Shown in pieces: positions 16,558-25,357 of a stretch of 50,377 nt of DNA. The DNA comes from Leptolyngbya cf. ectocarpi LEGE 11479. GTDB lineage: Bacteria > Cyanobacteriota > Cyanobacteriia > Phormidesmidales > Phormidesmidaceae. The notes below the pieces were generated by a model. The model did not search any database, was not told the origin of the DNA, and saw only the letters and a program-made list of their open reading frames with translations. The position numbers were made by a program, and so were the translations under genes. Location of the stretch: positions 3 to 50,379 of the forward strand of contig NZ_JADEXP010000005.1 of NCBI RefSeq assembly GCF_015207065.1, written 5' to 3'. The first letter of the stretch is position 1; every line of letters begins with the position of its first letter.

Positions 16558-19500
16558 TTATTGATTTCTCTGTCCGTAGTCAGAGCTACTCTCAGGTGTA
16601 CAGATCTGCCAGGCGCTTGGTGGACCTTTAGGTAGGGTCAAGCCGAGTACAGGAGCGAATCGCTGAAAGCGTTCTAGGGTAGATGTAAGCGGTTCGTTAA
16701 GAGCGAGTGCGGCTAGGATAATGCGCGTTGGGTGAACGTTGCCCTGTAGCAGGTCGTTTGAGCTTCTGAGTTCTTTGGTCAGGTGCTTGGAAAAGGCGAC
16801 TACGTTATCTTCAGTATCGATTAGCTCTTGCAGCAGGGTTTGGTCTACCGGGGGGAGCTTGAGCCCGAGAGGCGTAAATTTTTGGAAGCGTTGGTAAACG
16901 TCAGCGATTGATTCGTTGAGGTTAACGGCTGCTGTGATCAGGTGGGCTGGAGTGACTTGGTCCGTGAGCCAAGTGCTGACGATGGTTGAATAGCTGGATT
17001 GGAATTCTTCGGAGAATGCGATCGCATCCTCCCGCTCAATCACAATATTCTTGACCGCATCAGGCTCCACATCCGGCAGTAATAACCCCAGGGGTCTAAA
17101 TCGCTGAAACCGCTCCAAGGCTTCACTGAGGGATTCACCCACACGCCACGCCGCCTGCACGATCTGAGCCACCGGCAAATAATCCTCAGGCCAAGCAACT
17201 TTCTGATTGATACCTCCTATAGATAGAGCCAGAACATCTGTCTCAGTAGCTCGAAATTGGCTTAAGGCATCCAAGTCAACTTTTGGCAGTTGCAAGCCTA
17301 TATCAACAAATCGTTCAAACCGGCTGAGCGTATTAGCAATTGGCTCATTTAATTTGTCTGCTACAAACGCTATCTGAACAGGTGATATAAAATCTTTTGT
17401 CCATGCTTCTTGACCATCCAATTGCTTAGAAAGGGCAATAATATCTTCCGGTGTTATTTTAATTTCTGTGAGTTTTTCTAAGTCTACATCTATAACTTTT
17501 AACCCTACTAACCTAAGTTTTTGTAATCGTCGGATCGTTTTTTCTATTGGTTCATATAAACGTGTAGCAGCTAGAACTATTTGAGCAGCGGATATGCGGG
17601 TTTCGCTCCAAGGTATTCTCCACTGTGTTTTACCTGCATCTGAACCGAAGGAATTTATCTCCCTTATTCTTCTTGAAAGGACAATTACGTCTTCTTCCTC
17701 AATATTTATTTTATTTATAGCTTGAAGATCTATAGCAGGAATTTTTAATCCCAGTTTGACAAATTTTTGTAGACGTTTGACTACAGCTACTAACGATTCA
17801 TTCAAGATGTGCGAAGTATGGATAATGTGCGCTGGAGGAATAGATTCGTCGACACACTCCATCGAAAATCGTTCCGGATGAAGATCTGCTGATAACAGTA
17901 CTCCATCACCAGGTTGAGGCTGTGGAAAGTTTTTGAGTGGTATTTCTTTTGTTAGCTCATCTAACAAATTTCCTGGAACTTTAAATAGCCCATGCTGACT
18001 CCACAAAATTACTCGGTAAGGTAATAGCCACCAGGGACTTGGAAAATGAAGAGTCCTTCTAATTGAGGTTTCATAATTGAAATAGCACAGATAAAGGTCG
18101 GGCGAGAAACAACCTAGTTGAGAAACGGGCACCTTTAACTGATTTAAATTACTGGTACTTGCAATCATCAATGGAATTCTTATCTCTTCATTAGATATTA
18201 TCTCCACAATTTTTAAGGCTACCTGTGGCTGTTTTCTCTCCAATTTCCAAAGTAAATTGAGGTCTAAATATTGCCAGCCCAGTAACGGTTTAATAGCCTT
18301 CATCAAGGACTCACGAACCCATGAACGATCCCATTTAACAATTTGCTTACGATCAACCGTTAATTTGGGTAGATAATCTTGACGTAGATTAAAAATAAAT
18401 CCGGGTTGAGCTTCAGCTGTCCATAATCCATCAGACAGAATGCATCCATTTCTTAAATGCTCATATTCACTTTCTGGTACCCACCAAATATCTGTATCCC
18501 CTATATTCAGACAGTAGCTGTCAGGATAATAGGGATGTCTCAGCTGGTTTGGCAGCCAAATCTCATATCGCCCAAACTGTTTAACTTCGGTCTTAAACTC
18601 AGCTACCCACAGTAATTTTCGTAGAGTCTCAATACAGGAAATCAGCTGACCTTTATGATGCGTGCGATTGAGATATAAGCGTACTCGGGTACCCGCATCG
18701 TTTCCTAATCCCAGCTTTTGAACACGAAATAGACCACTGCTCCCTGGCACACGAATCTGTAGTCTTTGGCCAGGGTTTCCATCACGGTCTAACCGACAGG
18801 TTTCCACTTCGATTTCATCCGCCAGCATGAAGTAGCTCAGAACTCCGACGCCAAACTGGCTATTAGGGTAAAGCTTGATAGGAGGATCGCATTTGCGCCA
18901 TTCAGCCTGCTCTTCAATAAACTCTGGTAAATCAGCAAATCGACGTCCGGCCCGAGCAAAACATTTCGACAGGTGGGTCATGGCCATACCAATACCGTTG
19001 TCTTCGCACTCTATGTAGGCGCGTTCGTTTTCATCCTTGCCCTGACGAAATAGGATACGTCCTTCCCATTCTTGACCTGCTGACAATGCTCCTGTTTGCT
19101 CTAAATATTGAAGCCGTGCCTGCCGATAGCGACAGGCATCCAGAGCATTTTGGTACAGCTCACGAATGGCCAGCATCGGGTCACCATAGAGCTGCTCACC
19201 CATCAGCAACTCCCGCACTTCATCATGGGCCAGCTGAAATTTAACGTGAGGAATTTGATAAACCGGAGCCCCATCCGCCTGTTGAGCAGCTGCTATGCCG
19301 TCGGATTGCAAATAGGCTGGCAGCCCCGTCAGGGCCGCCATGCCGCCATGGTTATCGGCCACGCACCGCAGCATATGGGAAAGCACGTCGTCCAGACTTT
19401 TAACATAATCAGTCAGGGCTAAATCAATGGCTGGATGATGACAGGTGACCGTTAGAGTACGCCCCCGCCCCATCGGATTCCATCGGGCTTGATTGATCAC

Positions 19501-21141
19501 CTGGAGGACCTGTTCAGGAGTTAGGGGATCCGCCAGACCGATGTGATCCACCAATACCTCCGGCAGCTTACGGATATCAATAGCTAGCAGCTCCGCCAGC
19601 TGCAGCAGGTAAGCCACTATCTTTTCGCGAATCGTCTGCTCTTCTCGATAGGAGCCAACCACTAGCCTATTGTGCAAAGCATTGGAGCGCTCATCATTGT
19701 CGATGCGCTCCAGATCTGCGTACATGCAATAGGCCAGTTCGAGCAGACGCTGCGGTTTTAGGGTTTCTCTAACTAAGCGTGATTGACCCTGGGCGCTCCC
19801 GAGCGACGTGAGCAGTTCATCTGCCAGATAGCCTCCTTGGGATGCGGGCAGCCAAACTTCCAGGGTTTTGAATAGACACTGATGCAATAACCAGGTCATC
19901 ACCGTATCTTTGTCGCTCAGGCGGTTTTGGTCCTGCAGTCGTTTGGCTTTGCGCTCAAATCGCTGCTGGGTTTGGTGAATTTTTTCCAGAGCCTGCCGTA
20001 GCTTACTCGCTGATTGAACTCGCTCCAGAGACAACGGAGCAACTGCTGCAGCCTGGACAATGCTACTGGCCAAAACGGCTTCACGTACAAAGGGAACCGC
20101 AATCACCAGAGCAATTTCGGCAGCTGACAGCTGGATAGCAGGATTCGACCACAGCACCAGCATTTCTAGAGCTTCTAGCACTCGAATCGGTAATCTTTCA
20201 TCCCGCCAGGCGTCGTCTGGAAAAGCCCTGATTGCCGCCTGCCACTGCTGCCAACAGACACCTACTACTCTGCTAACTTCATTTTTGAGAGCATTGGCCG
20301 GGCAACAATCATGGATACCTGTTTCGGGCCAGAGAGAAGACTGTAAAACAGCGTCTGTCCACGGGGCAATCGTTGCTTGTTTAGCTGTAGCGGCACTATC
20401 ACAAATAATTCTGGCAGTGATATCGTCTCCTACCGCACTTTCATAGGCACGGTATATATCTTGTGGGCGTCTACTGTTTTCAGTAATCAGCTCAGCCAAT
20501 CTACGCTGAGTCATGTCTAAGACTTCGCCTAGCTTAGTGGCCGGGTGGTTGACATCTATTACGGCTGCCAAGGCTGTAGAAAATAAGCTAGCACCACGTT
20601 CACTGGCTACGTACTGGCTGACCTGCCCCGGACCGCAGGAAAACACCAAAACATAGCTGCGATGATGGGCTTTTCTAATCTCTCCACGACTCCAATTGGT
20701 TAAACCAATGTCCTTGGTGCCCAGTTTGACGCCATGGCGACACGCATCGATAAAAAACACAATGGTCTTGGCGTCGCACTGATCAATGGCGTCGCTCATA
20801 GCATCTGGCGTAATCAGATATTGCACAAAGGCCGGATCATCAAAATCAGCATCTGAGGGCAGCAGATAGTCATTGCCCTCATAGTGAATGCCATGGCCAG
20901 AAAAATAGAGCAGCAAAACATCCAGACCTTTAGCATGGAGTAGTTCCTTGCGAAAGGCTCTCAGTAGCTTATTTTGGCCAGTTTGCTCGATACCGTCTGT
21001 GCCCATTGTTCGCACACTGTAGCCAGATTGTTCGACAGCGGCATGGAGAATTTCTAAATCACGGCGGACAACGGGTAAATCTTCAAGGACACTGCTTTCA
21101 TATTCAGGAACTCCAACCAGGAGGGCTCGACGCTTTTGCAT
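16558..21141 (-). CDS. Caspase-like peptidase / HSP90-type ATPase / tandem-repeat fusion protein
   Basis: The protein has 1527 residues. Residues 1-245 are a caspase-fold (peptidase C14) domain, with His83 in YFSGHGIHYEG and Cys134 in FFIDACRHG. Residues about 250-620 are helical and unassigned. Residues about 630-950 are a GHKL ATPase closest in motif to HSP90: N-box IRELYQNALDACR (E661, N665, D668), G1 box EDNGIGM (714-719) and G2 box SQFGVGVLSYFMLADEIEV (761-779). Residues 1101-1507 hold about 5.5 repeats of about 70 residues. All catalytic and nucleotide motifs are intact. A likely role is a conflict or programmed-death switch: the ATPase and repeats sense a trigger and release the protease. 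That is inference from domain content. Translation is probably coupled to the 98-residue gene 3 bp upstream (GGAG, 6-bp spacing). Confidence 0.88.
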   Translation of the reverse strand: MQKRRALLVGVPEYESSVLEDLPVVRRDLEILHAAVEQSGYSVRTMGTDGIEQTGQNKLLRAFRKELLHAKGLDVLLLYFSGHGIHYEGNDYLLPSDADFDDPAFVQYLITPDAMSDAIDQCDAKTIVFFIDACRHGVKLGTKDIGLTNWSRGEIRKAHHRSYVLVFSCGPGQVSQYVASERGASLFSTALAAVIDVNHPATKLGEVLDMTQRRLAELITENSRRPQDIYRAYESAVGDDITARIICDSAATAKQATIAPWTDAVLQSSLWPETGIHDCCPANALKNEVSRVVGVCWQQWQAAIRAFPDDAWRDERLPIRVLEALEMLVLWSNPAIQLSAAEIALVIAVPFVREAVLASSIVQAAAVAPLSLERVQSASKLRQALEKIHQTQQRFERKAKRLQDQNRLSDKDTVMTWLLHQCLFKTLEVWLPASQGGYLADELLTSLGSAQGQSRLVRETLKPQRLLELAYCMYADLERIDNDERSNALHNRLVVGSYREEQTIREKIVAYLLQLAELLAIDIRKLPEVLVDHIGLADPLTPEQVLQVINQARWNPMGRGRTLTVTCHHPAIDLALTDYVKSLDDVLSHMLRCVADNHGGMAALTGLPAYLQSDGIAAAQQADGAPVYQIPHVKFQLAHDEVRELLMGEQLYGDPMLAIRELYQNALDACRYRQARLQYLEQTGALSAGQEWEGRILFRQGKDENERAYIECEDNGIGMAMTHLSKCFARAGRRFADLPEFIEEQAEWRKCDPPIKLYPNSQFGVGVLSYFMLADEIEVETCRLDRDGNPGQRLQIRVPGSSGLFRVQKLGLGNDAGTRVRLYLNRTHHKGQLISCIETLRKLLWVAEFKTEVKQFGRYEIWLPNQLRHPYYPDSYCLNIGDTDIWWVPESEYEHLRNGCILSDGLWTAEAQPGFIFNLRQDYLPKLTVDRKQIVKWDRSWVRESLMKAIKPLLGWQYLDLNLLWKLERKQPQVALKIVEIISNEEIRIPLMIASTSNLNQLKVPVSQLGCFSPDLYLCYFNYETSIRRTLHFPSPWWLLPYRVILWSQHGLFKVPGNLLDELTKEIPLKNFPQPQPGDGVLLSADLHPERFSMECVDESIPPAHIIHTSHILNESLVAVVKRLQKFVKLGLKIPAIDLQAINKINIEEEDVIVLSRRIREINSFGSDAGKTQWRIPWSETRISAAQIVLAATRLYEPIEKTIRRLQKLRLVGLKVIDVDLEKLTEIKITPEDIIALSKQLDGQEAWTKDFISPVQIAFVADKLNEPIANTLSRFERFVDIGLQLPKVDLDALSQFRATETDVLALSIGGINQKVAWPEDYLPVAQIVQAAWRVGESLSEALERFQRFRPLGLLLPDVEPDAVKNIVIEREDAIAFSEEFQSSYSTIVSTWLTDQVTPAHLITAAVNLNESIADVYQRFQKFTPLGLKLPPVDQTLLQELIDTEDNVVAFSKHLTKELRSSNDLLQGNVHPTRIILAALALNEPLTSTLERFQRFAPVLGLTLPKGPPSAWQICTPESSSDYGQRNQ
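16621..17841 (-). repeat. About 5.5 tandem protein repeats at the C-terminus of the caspase-HSP90 protein
   Basis: Repeat starts are at residues 1101, 1183, 1252, 1322, 1396 and 1469 of the encoded protein. The common pattern is P-A-x-I-[IV]-x-A-A-x-x-L-N-E-[SP]-[IL], then a helix ending R-F-Q-[RK]-F, then L-G-L-x-L-P-x-V-D, then E-D-x-[IV]-A-x-S. The last unit stops after LGLTLPK. The units have diverged in sequence, and no DNA-level tandem identity is apparent, so this is an old duplication. A small helical, possibly winged-helix-like fold per unit is inferred. Confidence 0.75.
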
Positions 21142-21144
21142 TCG

Positions 21145-21441
21145 CTACTCCGAAAACGTGAGGGTGATGGCACCGGTTCCACCCAACTTAGCTGTCCCTA
21201 CCAGTTCGATGCCACCTTCAGCGGTGACTTCTACCTGAACTGTTACTTCTTTTAAGCGAAAACGCCCCAATTCCTGAACATCGCTGAGCATAGATGCCAT
21301 TCCCTGACAGACGGAACTCAAGTTTTTGCGCAGTAGGTCTGTGGGTAAATCACGCACTGCGATCGCAGTTTCAACTGAAAACAGACCTTTTACCGGCTCG
21401 TCATCGTCCGGCAGACTGACCAGAAACGGAATGGTATCCAT
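21145..21441 (-). CDS. Small peptidase-co-occurring (Trypco/Pepco-like) protein
   Basis: The protein has 98 residues with no signal peptide. It reads as an N-terminal strand segment (IPFLVSLPDDDEPVKGLFS), a helix (LPTDLLRKNLSSVCQGMASM), then alternating strands LKEVTVQVEVTAEGGIEL and GTGAITLTF. That helix-plus-EVxVEVxAEGGIxLVGxAxxGGxGAIxLxF layout matches the small domains I recall as trypsin- or peptidase-co-occurring proteins in bacterial conflict operons. Exact family membership (Trypco1 or Pepco) is uncertain. It ends 3 bp before the caspase-HSP90 gene, so the two are almost certainly one operon and probably one complex. Start ATG 21441. The promoter lies in the 98 bp shared with the divergent kinase gene. 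Confidence 0.7.
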   Translation of the reverse strand: MDTIPFLVSLPDDDEPVKGLFSVETAIAVRDLPTDLLRKNLSSVCQGMASMLSDVQELGRFRLKEVTVQVEVTAEGGIELVGTAKLGGTGAITLTFSE

Positions 21442-21539
21442 GGGTTGTTCACTGAATTTGTCTACTCAAATATAGTTGATGTAGTACAGGCGCAGAAAAT
21501 ATCAATAAAGCTGGATTGAGCGCGTTTTATTTATCCTAA

Positions 21540-22799
21540 ATGACTGTTTTGGAAAGCTTTTACCTGGGAATTGATTTTGGGACTTCAGGGGCACGGGCGA
21601 TCGCAATTGACTCCCTAGGACAGATCATCGCCGAAACTCGCTGCCAGTACCGATCAGACGCACCTAATGCAGACGATTGGAAGCACACACTATGGACACT
21701 CCTCGACCAGATACCGGGCAACGTGCGACATCAAATCGGTGCGATCTCAATTAATGGCACCTCCGCCACGGTTTTACTGTGCGATCGCAACCACCGCCCG
21801 CTCACACCGCCTCTTCTCTACAACGATGCCCGTGGAGGAATTCCAGCAGTAGCCCCAGTTAGCAGTCCAGCCCATAGCGCCACCTCCAGCCTGGCTAAAG
21901 CCCTGTGGTGGCTAAAGTATTTACCTGACAATACTCTGACCCAGGCGCAGTATCTGGTACACCAGGCCGATTGGTTAAGTAGTCTGCTCCACGGCCATCC
22001 TGGCATTAGCGATTACAACAATGCCTTAAAGCTGGGATACGATCCGCAGCACTTAACCTATCCTGACTGGCTGCAGACGCTAGAGATTGGCCCATGGCTG
22101 CCGAGGGTCTTAGCTCCAGGAGATGTAATTGCGCCGATTCAGCCCGAGGTCGCCCAGCGTTTTAATATTTCGCCTACCTGCTTAATCAAAGCTGGCACGA
22201 CAGATAGTATCGCAGCCTTCCTCGCTAGCGGTGCCAGTCGTCCAGGTGACGGGGTCACATCCCTAGGCTCCACACTTGTGCTAAAGCTGCTCAGTCCCAT
22301 AGCTATCAATGACACCGCTAGCGGTGTTTACAGCCATCGTCTAGGGCAACAATGGTTAGTGGGTGGTGCATCCAATACCGGTGGCGCGGTGCTGCGCTAC
22401 TACTTTGACGATGCTGAGCTGCGCAACCTGAGCCAGCAGATTGATCCGACGCAGACCAGTGGTCTTGATTACTATCCGCTGCTCACTAAGGGCGAGCGGT
22501 TTCCCATCAATAACCCACAGCTGGAGCCCCAGCTGAGCCCCCGTCCGCAGGCACCTGCCAAATTTCTGCACGGACTACTAGAAGCCATGGCCCGGATTGA
22601 AGCGTTGGGCTATCAAAAACTGATGGCTCTGGGGAGTGGAGATGTCAAACAGGTCTATACAGCCGGTGGCGGAGCCCAAAATACGGCCTGGCAACAGCTG
22701 CGATCGCAGGCTTTGGGTATTCCCATCGTCCCAGCCAGCCACACCGAAGCCGCCTACGGGACTGCTCGATTAGCGGCGGGACTCATTCAGCTGAATTAA
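21540..22799 (+). CDS. FGGY-family carbohydrate kinase, probably D-ribulose kinase
   Basis: The protein has 419 residues, shorter than most xylulokinases (about 490). This matches the compact cyanobacterial and plant-plastid FGGY kinases characterised as D-ribulose kinases. Visible motifs are the phosphate-1 loop YLGIDFGTSGARAIAID (about residues 8-24), the sugar-binding region SINGTSATVLLCD and LLYNDARG, the catalytic-base region AGTTDSIAAFLASG, the phosphate-2 region TSLGSTLVLKLL, and the adenosine motif TAGGGAQNTAWQQLRSQALG. It is divergent from the caspase-HSP90 operon and stands alone. The substrate call is by similarity in size and motif only. Other pentuloses are possible. Confidence 0.85.
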   Translation: MTVLESFYLGIDFGTSGARAIAIDSLGQIIAETRCQYRSDAPNADDWKHTLWTLLDQIPGNVRHQIGAISINGTSATVLLCDRNHRPLTPPLLYNDARGGIPAVAPVSSPAHSATSSLAKALWWLKYLPDNTLTQAQYLVHQADWLSSLLHGHPGISDYNNALKLGYDPQHLTYPDWLQTLEIGPWLPRVLAPGDVIAPIQPEVAQRFNISPTCLIKAGTTDSIAAFLASGASRPGDGVTSLGSTLVLKLLSPIAINDTASGVYSHRLGQQWLVGGASNTGGAVLRYYFDDAELRNLSQQIDPTQTSGLDYYPLLTKGERFPINNPQLEPQLSPRPQAPAKFLHGLLEAMARIEALGYQKLMALGSGDVKQVYTAGGGAQNTAWQQLRSQALGIPIVPASHTEAAYGTARLAAGLIQLN

Positions 22800-22831
22800 T
22801 CGAGATCATACCTGCACACTAACTACACCCT

Positions 22832-22862
22832 AAAAAGCCAGCACCTATAGAAAATGCTGGCT
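22832..22862 (-). terminator. Rho-independent terminator of petG
   Basis: AGCCAGCA (22836-22843) pairs perfectly with TGCTGGCT (22855-22862). On the minus strand it is followed by TTTTTA (complement of 22831-22836). It lies 30 bp past the petG stop, in the gap where the kinase gene converges. Confidence 0.85.
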
Positions 22863-22891
22863 AACAGTTGCTAGATAAAATCCAGTCAAAT

Positions 22892-23005
22892 CTAAAAGTT
22901 GAGCTGATCGCCACGACGATACTGCATATAAGCCGCTACAAACAGACCGGCCAATGTAACCGGAATTAGGCCTAAAACAATCCCCAACAGCAAAGGTTCA
23001 ATCAC
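22892..23005 (-). CDS. petG: Cytochrome b6f complex subunit V (PetG)
   Basis: PetG is a one-helix subunit needed for assembly and stability of the thylakoid cytochrome b6f complex. The 37 codons encode [20 protein letters not shown] followed by [17 protein letters not shown], nearly identical to PetG throughout cyanobacteria and chloroplasts. The start is GTG at 23005, preceded by GAGGAA with about 8-bp spacing, and the stop is TAG at 22892-22894. It is divergent from the cytochrome cM gene and has a terminator just downstream. Confidence 0.97.
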   Translation of the reverse strand: MIEPLLLGIVLGLIPVTLAGLFVAAYMQYRRGDQLNF

Positions 23006-23497
23006 GCTGCGTTTCCTCAATGACTTACAAAGCTTACAGAAGCAGTGCTACACATTACTTCTTCTACCTTTATATTAAGCCATTCCTTTACTTGAGCCTA
23101 GGGCACATCATCAATTGCCCCTAGAACAGTGGATGCATGGGGCATATAGCGCAGCGCCCAAGGCAATTAAACTACTTAGGGTCTGTGGGCTAGGACCTGT
23201 GAGCCAAGAGGTTTAACGTCAATTCATAACAGACCTCAGTGCCCTAAGATGTCTAGACATCCATAAACGTACCCATAGCTAGCCTCCCAATTTTCGTGGA
23301 TTATCGATGAAATCTCCGTCTCACCTAAGCCATAGCTTAAGCAAAGCTACAGATTTCACACCCATTTTTTAGTCTGAATGCCTTGCAATGGCTTATAAGA
23401 AAACTTTAAACTATGTATCATATGCGTAATAACAAAGTGTTACGTTTTGCCTGTGACCCAAAACACGATCGATAGTCCATCTCTTTCTCAGCCGTCA
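23006..23497. other. Divergent intergenic region between petG and cytM
   Basis: About 490 bp lie between the petG start and the preferred cytM start, with no further open frame or RNA gene that I can support. It must hold both promoters. TATATT and TATGAT-like boxes are present, but I could not choose among them. Confidence 0.5.
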
Positions 23498-23863
23498 ATG
23501 GAGAACCAGAACAATCGGCTGGTCGTTCAGTTTGCGTTAGCAGCAACCACTATTTTTTTATGTGTCGTTCTTATTATCTGGGGTATCCATCGGGTACAAG
23601 TTTCAGACCCTTATGTGCATGATGTTCTGGAGTCTACTGCCGATCTTGAACGAGGACAGCAGCTATTCTGGCAAAACTGCGCCATGTGCCACGGAGTAGA
23701 TGGCACTGGAGAAGTCGGTCCAGATCTACAGCATGTGTCTGAACGCAAGTCACAGGTGGCACTAATCAAGCAGGTGATCAGCGGCAAGACCCCGCCTATG
23801 CCGCAGTTTCAGCCCAATACTCAAGATATGGCTGACTTACTCGTATTTTTAGAAAGTTTATAG
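23498..23863 (+). CDS. cytM: Cytochrome cM
   Basis: Cytochrome cM is a low-abundance membrane-anchored c-type cytochrome of cyanobacteria that helps restrain photosynthesis in favour of heterotrophic metabolism. The protein has 121 residues from ATG 23498. It has one membrane anchor (VVQFALAATTIFLCVVLIIW), VSDPYVHDVL, the haem site NCAMCHGVDGTGEVGPDL, and the family C-terminus KSQVALIKQVISGKTPPMPQ with Met as sixth ligand. The open frame extends upstream to TTG 23447 and GTG 23453. I prefer ATG because family members begin near M-[ED]-N-Q at this distance from the helix. None of the starts has a good Shine-Dalgarno match. It is divergent from petG. Confidence 0.9.
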   Translation: MENQNNRLVVQFALAATTIFLCVVLIIWGIHRVQVSDPYVHDVLESTADLERGQQLFWQNCAMCHGVDGTGEVGPDLQHVSERKSQVALIKQVISGKTPPMPQFQPNTQDMADLLVFLESL

Positions 23864-23953
23864 GTCAAGCAAGATCTGAATTTTTAAGCTTTGAATTCCT
23901 CAAAGGTTGATTCGCATACAATCCAGCAATCATCAGCAAGCAGCCTCCCCTGT

Positions 23954-25012
23954 TTAAGACTGCTTGCCTGTGCGCTCCAGACCTAACTGAATCAACCGAT
24001 CTACCAGCTGATCAAACTCCACCCCCGAGGCTTGCCACAACATGGGGTACATACTGGTGGCCGTAAATCCTGGGAAGGTGTTGATTTCATTGATAATCAC
24101 CTCACCCATTGCTTCTAGATAGAAAAAATCTACCCGCGATAGACCGGCCCCATCGATCGATTGAAAGGCCTGAACGGCCTGCTCTTGAATCGTTGTAACG
24201 ATATTGGCAGGCAGCGGTGCAGGAATCGCTAAATCAGCCTGACCACCTGTGTATTTGGTTTCATAGTCATAAAAATCTGCATCAAAGCTAATTTCACCAA
24301 TCACCGAGGCCTGGGGGTTATCGTTACCCAAAATGGCACATTCGACTTCACGGGCCACTACGCCAGCCTCCACAATGATGCGACGATCGTAGCTGGCAGC
24401 ACTATCAAGGGCAGCTTCTAGCTCTCGGCGGTCCTTAGCTTTTGCAATGCCGACGGATGAGCCCAGATTGGCAGGCTTGACAAAACAGGGATAGCCCAGG
24501 GCTTCTTCTATGTCGTCACAGAGTTTGGGAAACACACAGGGGTTGGAATATACCTGCGATCGCAACACCTCCATATACTTCACCTGGGGCAGCCCCGCCT
24601 GAGCGAACGCAGACTTCATTGCTAGCTTATCCATACCCACCGCAGAGGCCAGCACACCACAGCCCACATAGGGCACCTGCATCAATTCAAATACTCCCTG
24701 AATTGTCCCATCCTCGCCATTGGGACCATGGAGCACAGGGAACCAAAGATCTATATTGGTCGCCGCCGTCGGTATCCGCTCCACGGCTGACACCTGCACA
24801 TCCACAGTGGGCAATGGTTCTCCTGACGACAGCACAGCCTGAGCATCCATCACCCAGACGCCATCCTTACGGATATAAACAGGCACCACCTCATACTTCT
24901 CGGCATTATCCTTAAGACCTAACCCTCGGGCAATCGCCTGGGCAGAGCTAATAGACACCTCATGCTCCCCAGAACACCCACCAAACAATAAGCCTATGCG
25001 CATCTTTGCCAT
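23954..25012 (-). CDS. ddl: D-alanine--D-alanine ligase
   Basis: Ddl joins two D-alanines with ATP to make the dipeptide of peptidoglycan precursors, in the cytoplasm. The protein has 352 residues, typical of the family. The N-terminal motif is [20 protein letters not shown] (about residues 6-25), then [15 protein letters not shown]. The ATP-grasp core has [20 protein letters not shown], and the C-terminus has [26 protein letters not shown] with the metal-binding Glu and Asn. ATG 25012 is the start. A strong minus-strand terminator lies about 125 bp upstream, see the findings. Confidence 0.96.
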   Translation of the reverse strand: MAKMRIGLLFGGCSGEHEVSISSAQAIARGLGLKDNAEKYEVVPVYIRKDGVWVMDAQAVLSSGEPLPTVDVQVSAVERIPTAATNIDLWFPVLHGPNGEDGTIQGVFELMQVPYVGCGVLASAVGMDKLAMKSAFAQAGLPQVKYMEVLRSQVYSNPCVFPKLCDDIEEALGYPCFVKPANLGSSVGIAKAKDRRELEAALDSAASYDRRIIVEAGVVAREVECAILGNDNPQASVIGEISFDADFYDYETKYTGGQADLAIPAPLPANIVTTIQEQAVQAFQSIDGAGLSRVDFFYLEAMGEVIINEINTFPGFTATSMYPMLWQASGVEFDQLVDRLIQLGLERTGKQS

Positions 25013-25130
25013 GGAGTTTGCCCCTCTTGATTTATCGAAAATATTAAGGGGTTAGCCTATCACAGACCTAACTAACACACTACATAGGACAGCCATGCCC
25101 CCCTTCTCGTCTGACACAAAAAAATTGACA

Positions 25131-25165
25131 AAAAAAACTCCTAAGCCTTAATCAGGCTCAGGAGT
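25131..25165 (-). terminator. Strong minus-strand terminator upstream of ddl
   Basis: An 11-bp stem with one mismatch (25137-25147 with 25155-25165, loop 25148-25154) is followed on the minus strand by seven T (complement of 25131-25137). It sits between ddl and a plus-strand gene. It therefore either ends a very long transcript from the TolC-type gene or acts as an attenuator in the ddl leader. Confidence 0.8.
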
Positions 25166-25357
25166 CAGACATCAGGGTGCATCTACCAACTAACTGTCCA
25201 CCCCATTCCTGTTATCTCCGGACAGAACTAAAAATCAAATGCAATTCAAGCATTCTCACCACAGGTCATAAGGAAGCATCAAGATTTCAGAGACTAGGTG
25301 AAAAAAAGAACATGACCAGAGATAATGCCATTGAACCTTTGACCTTCCTTGGGATCT

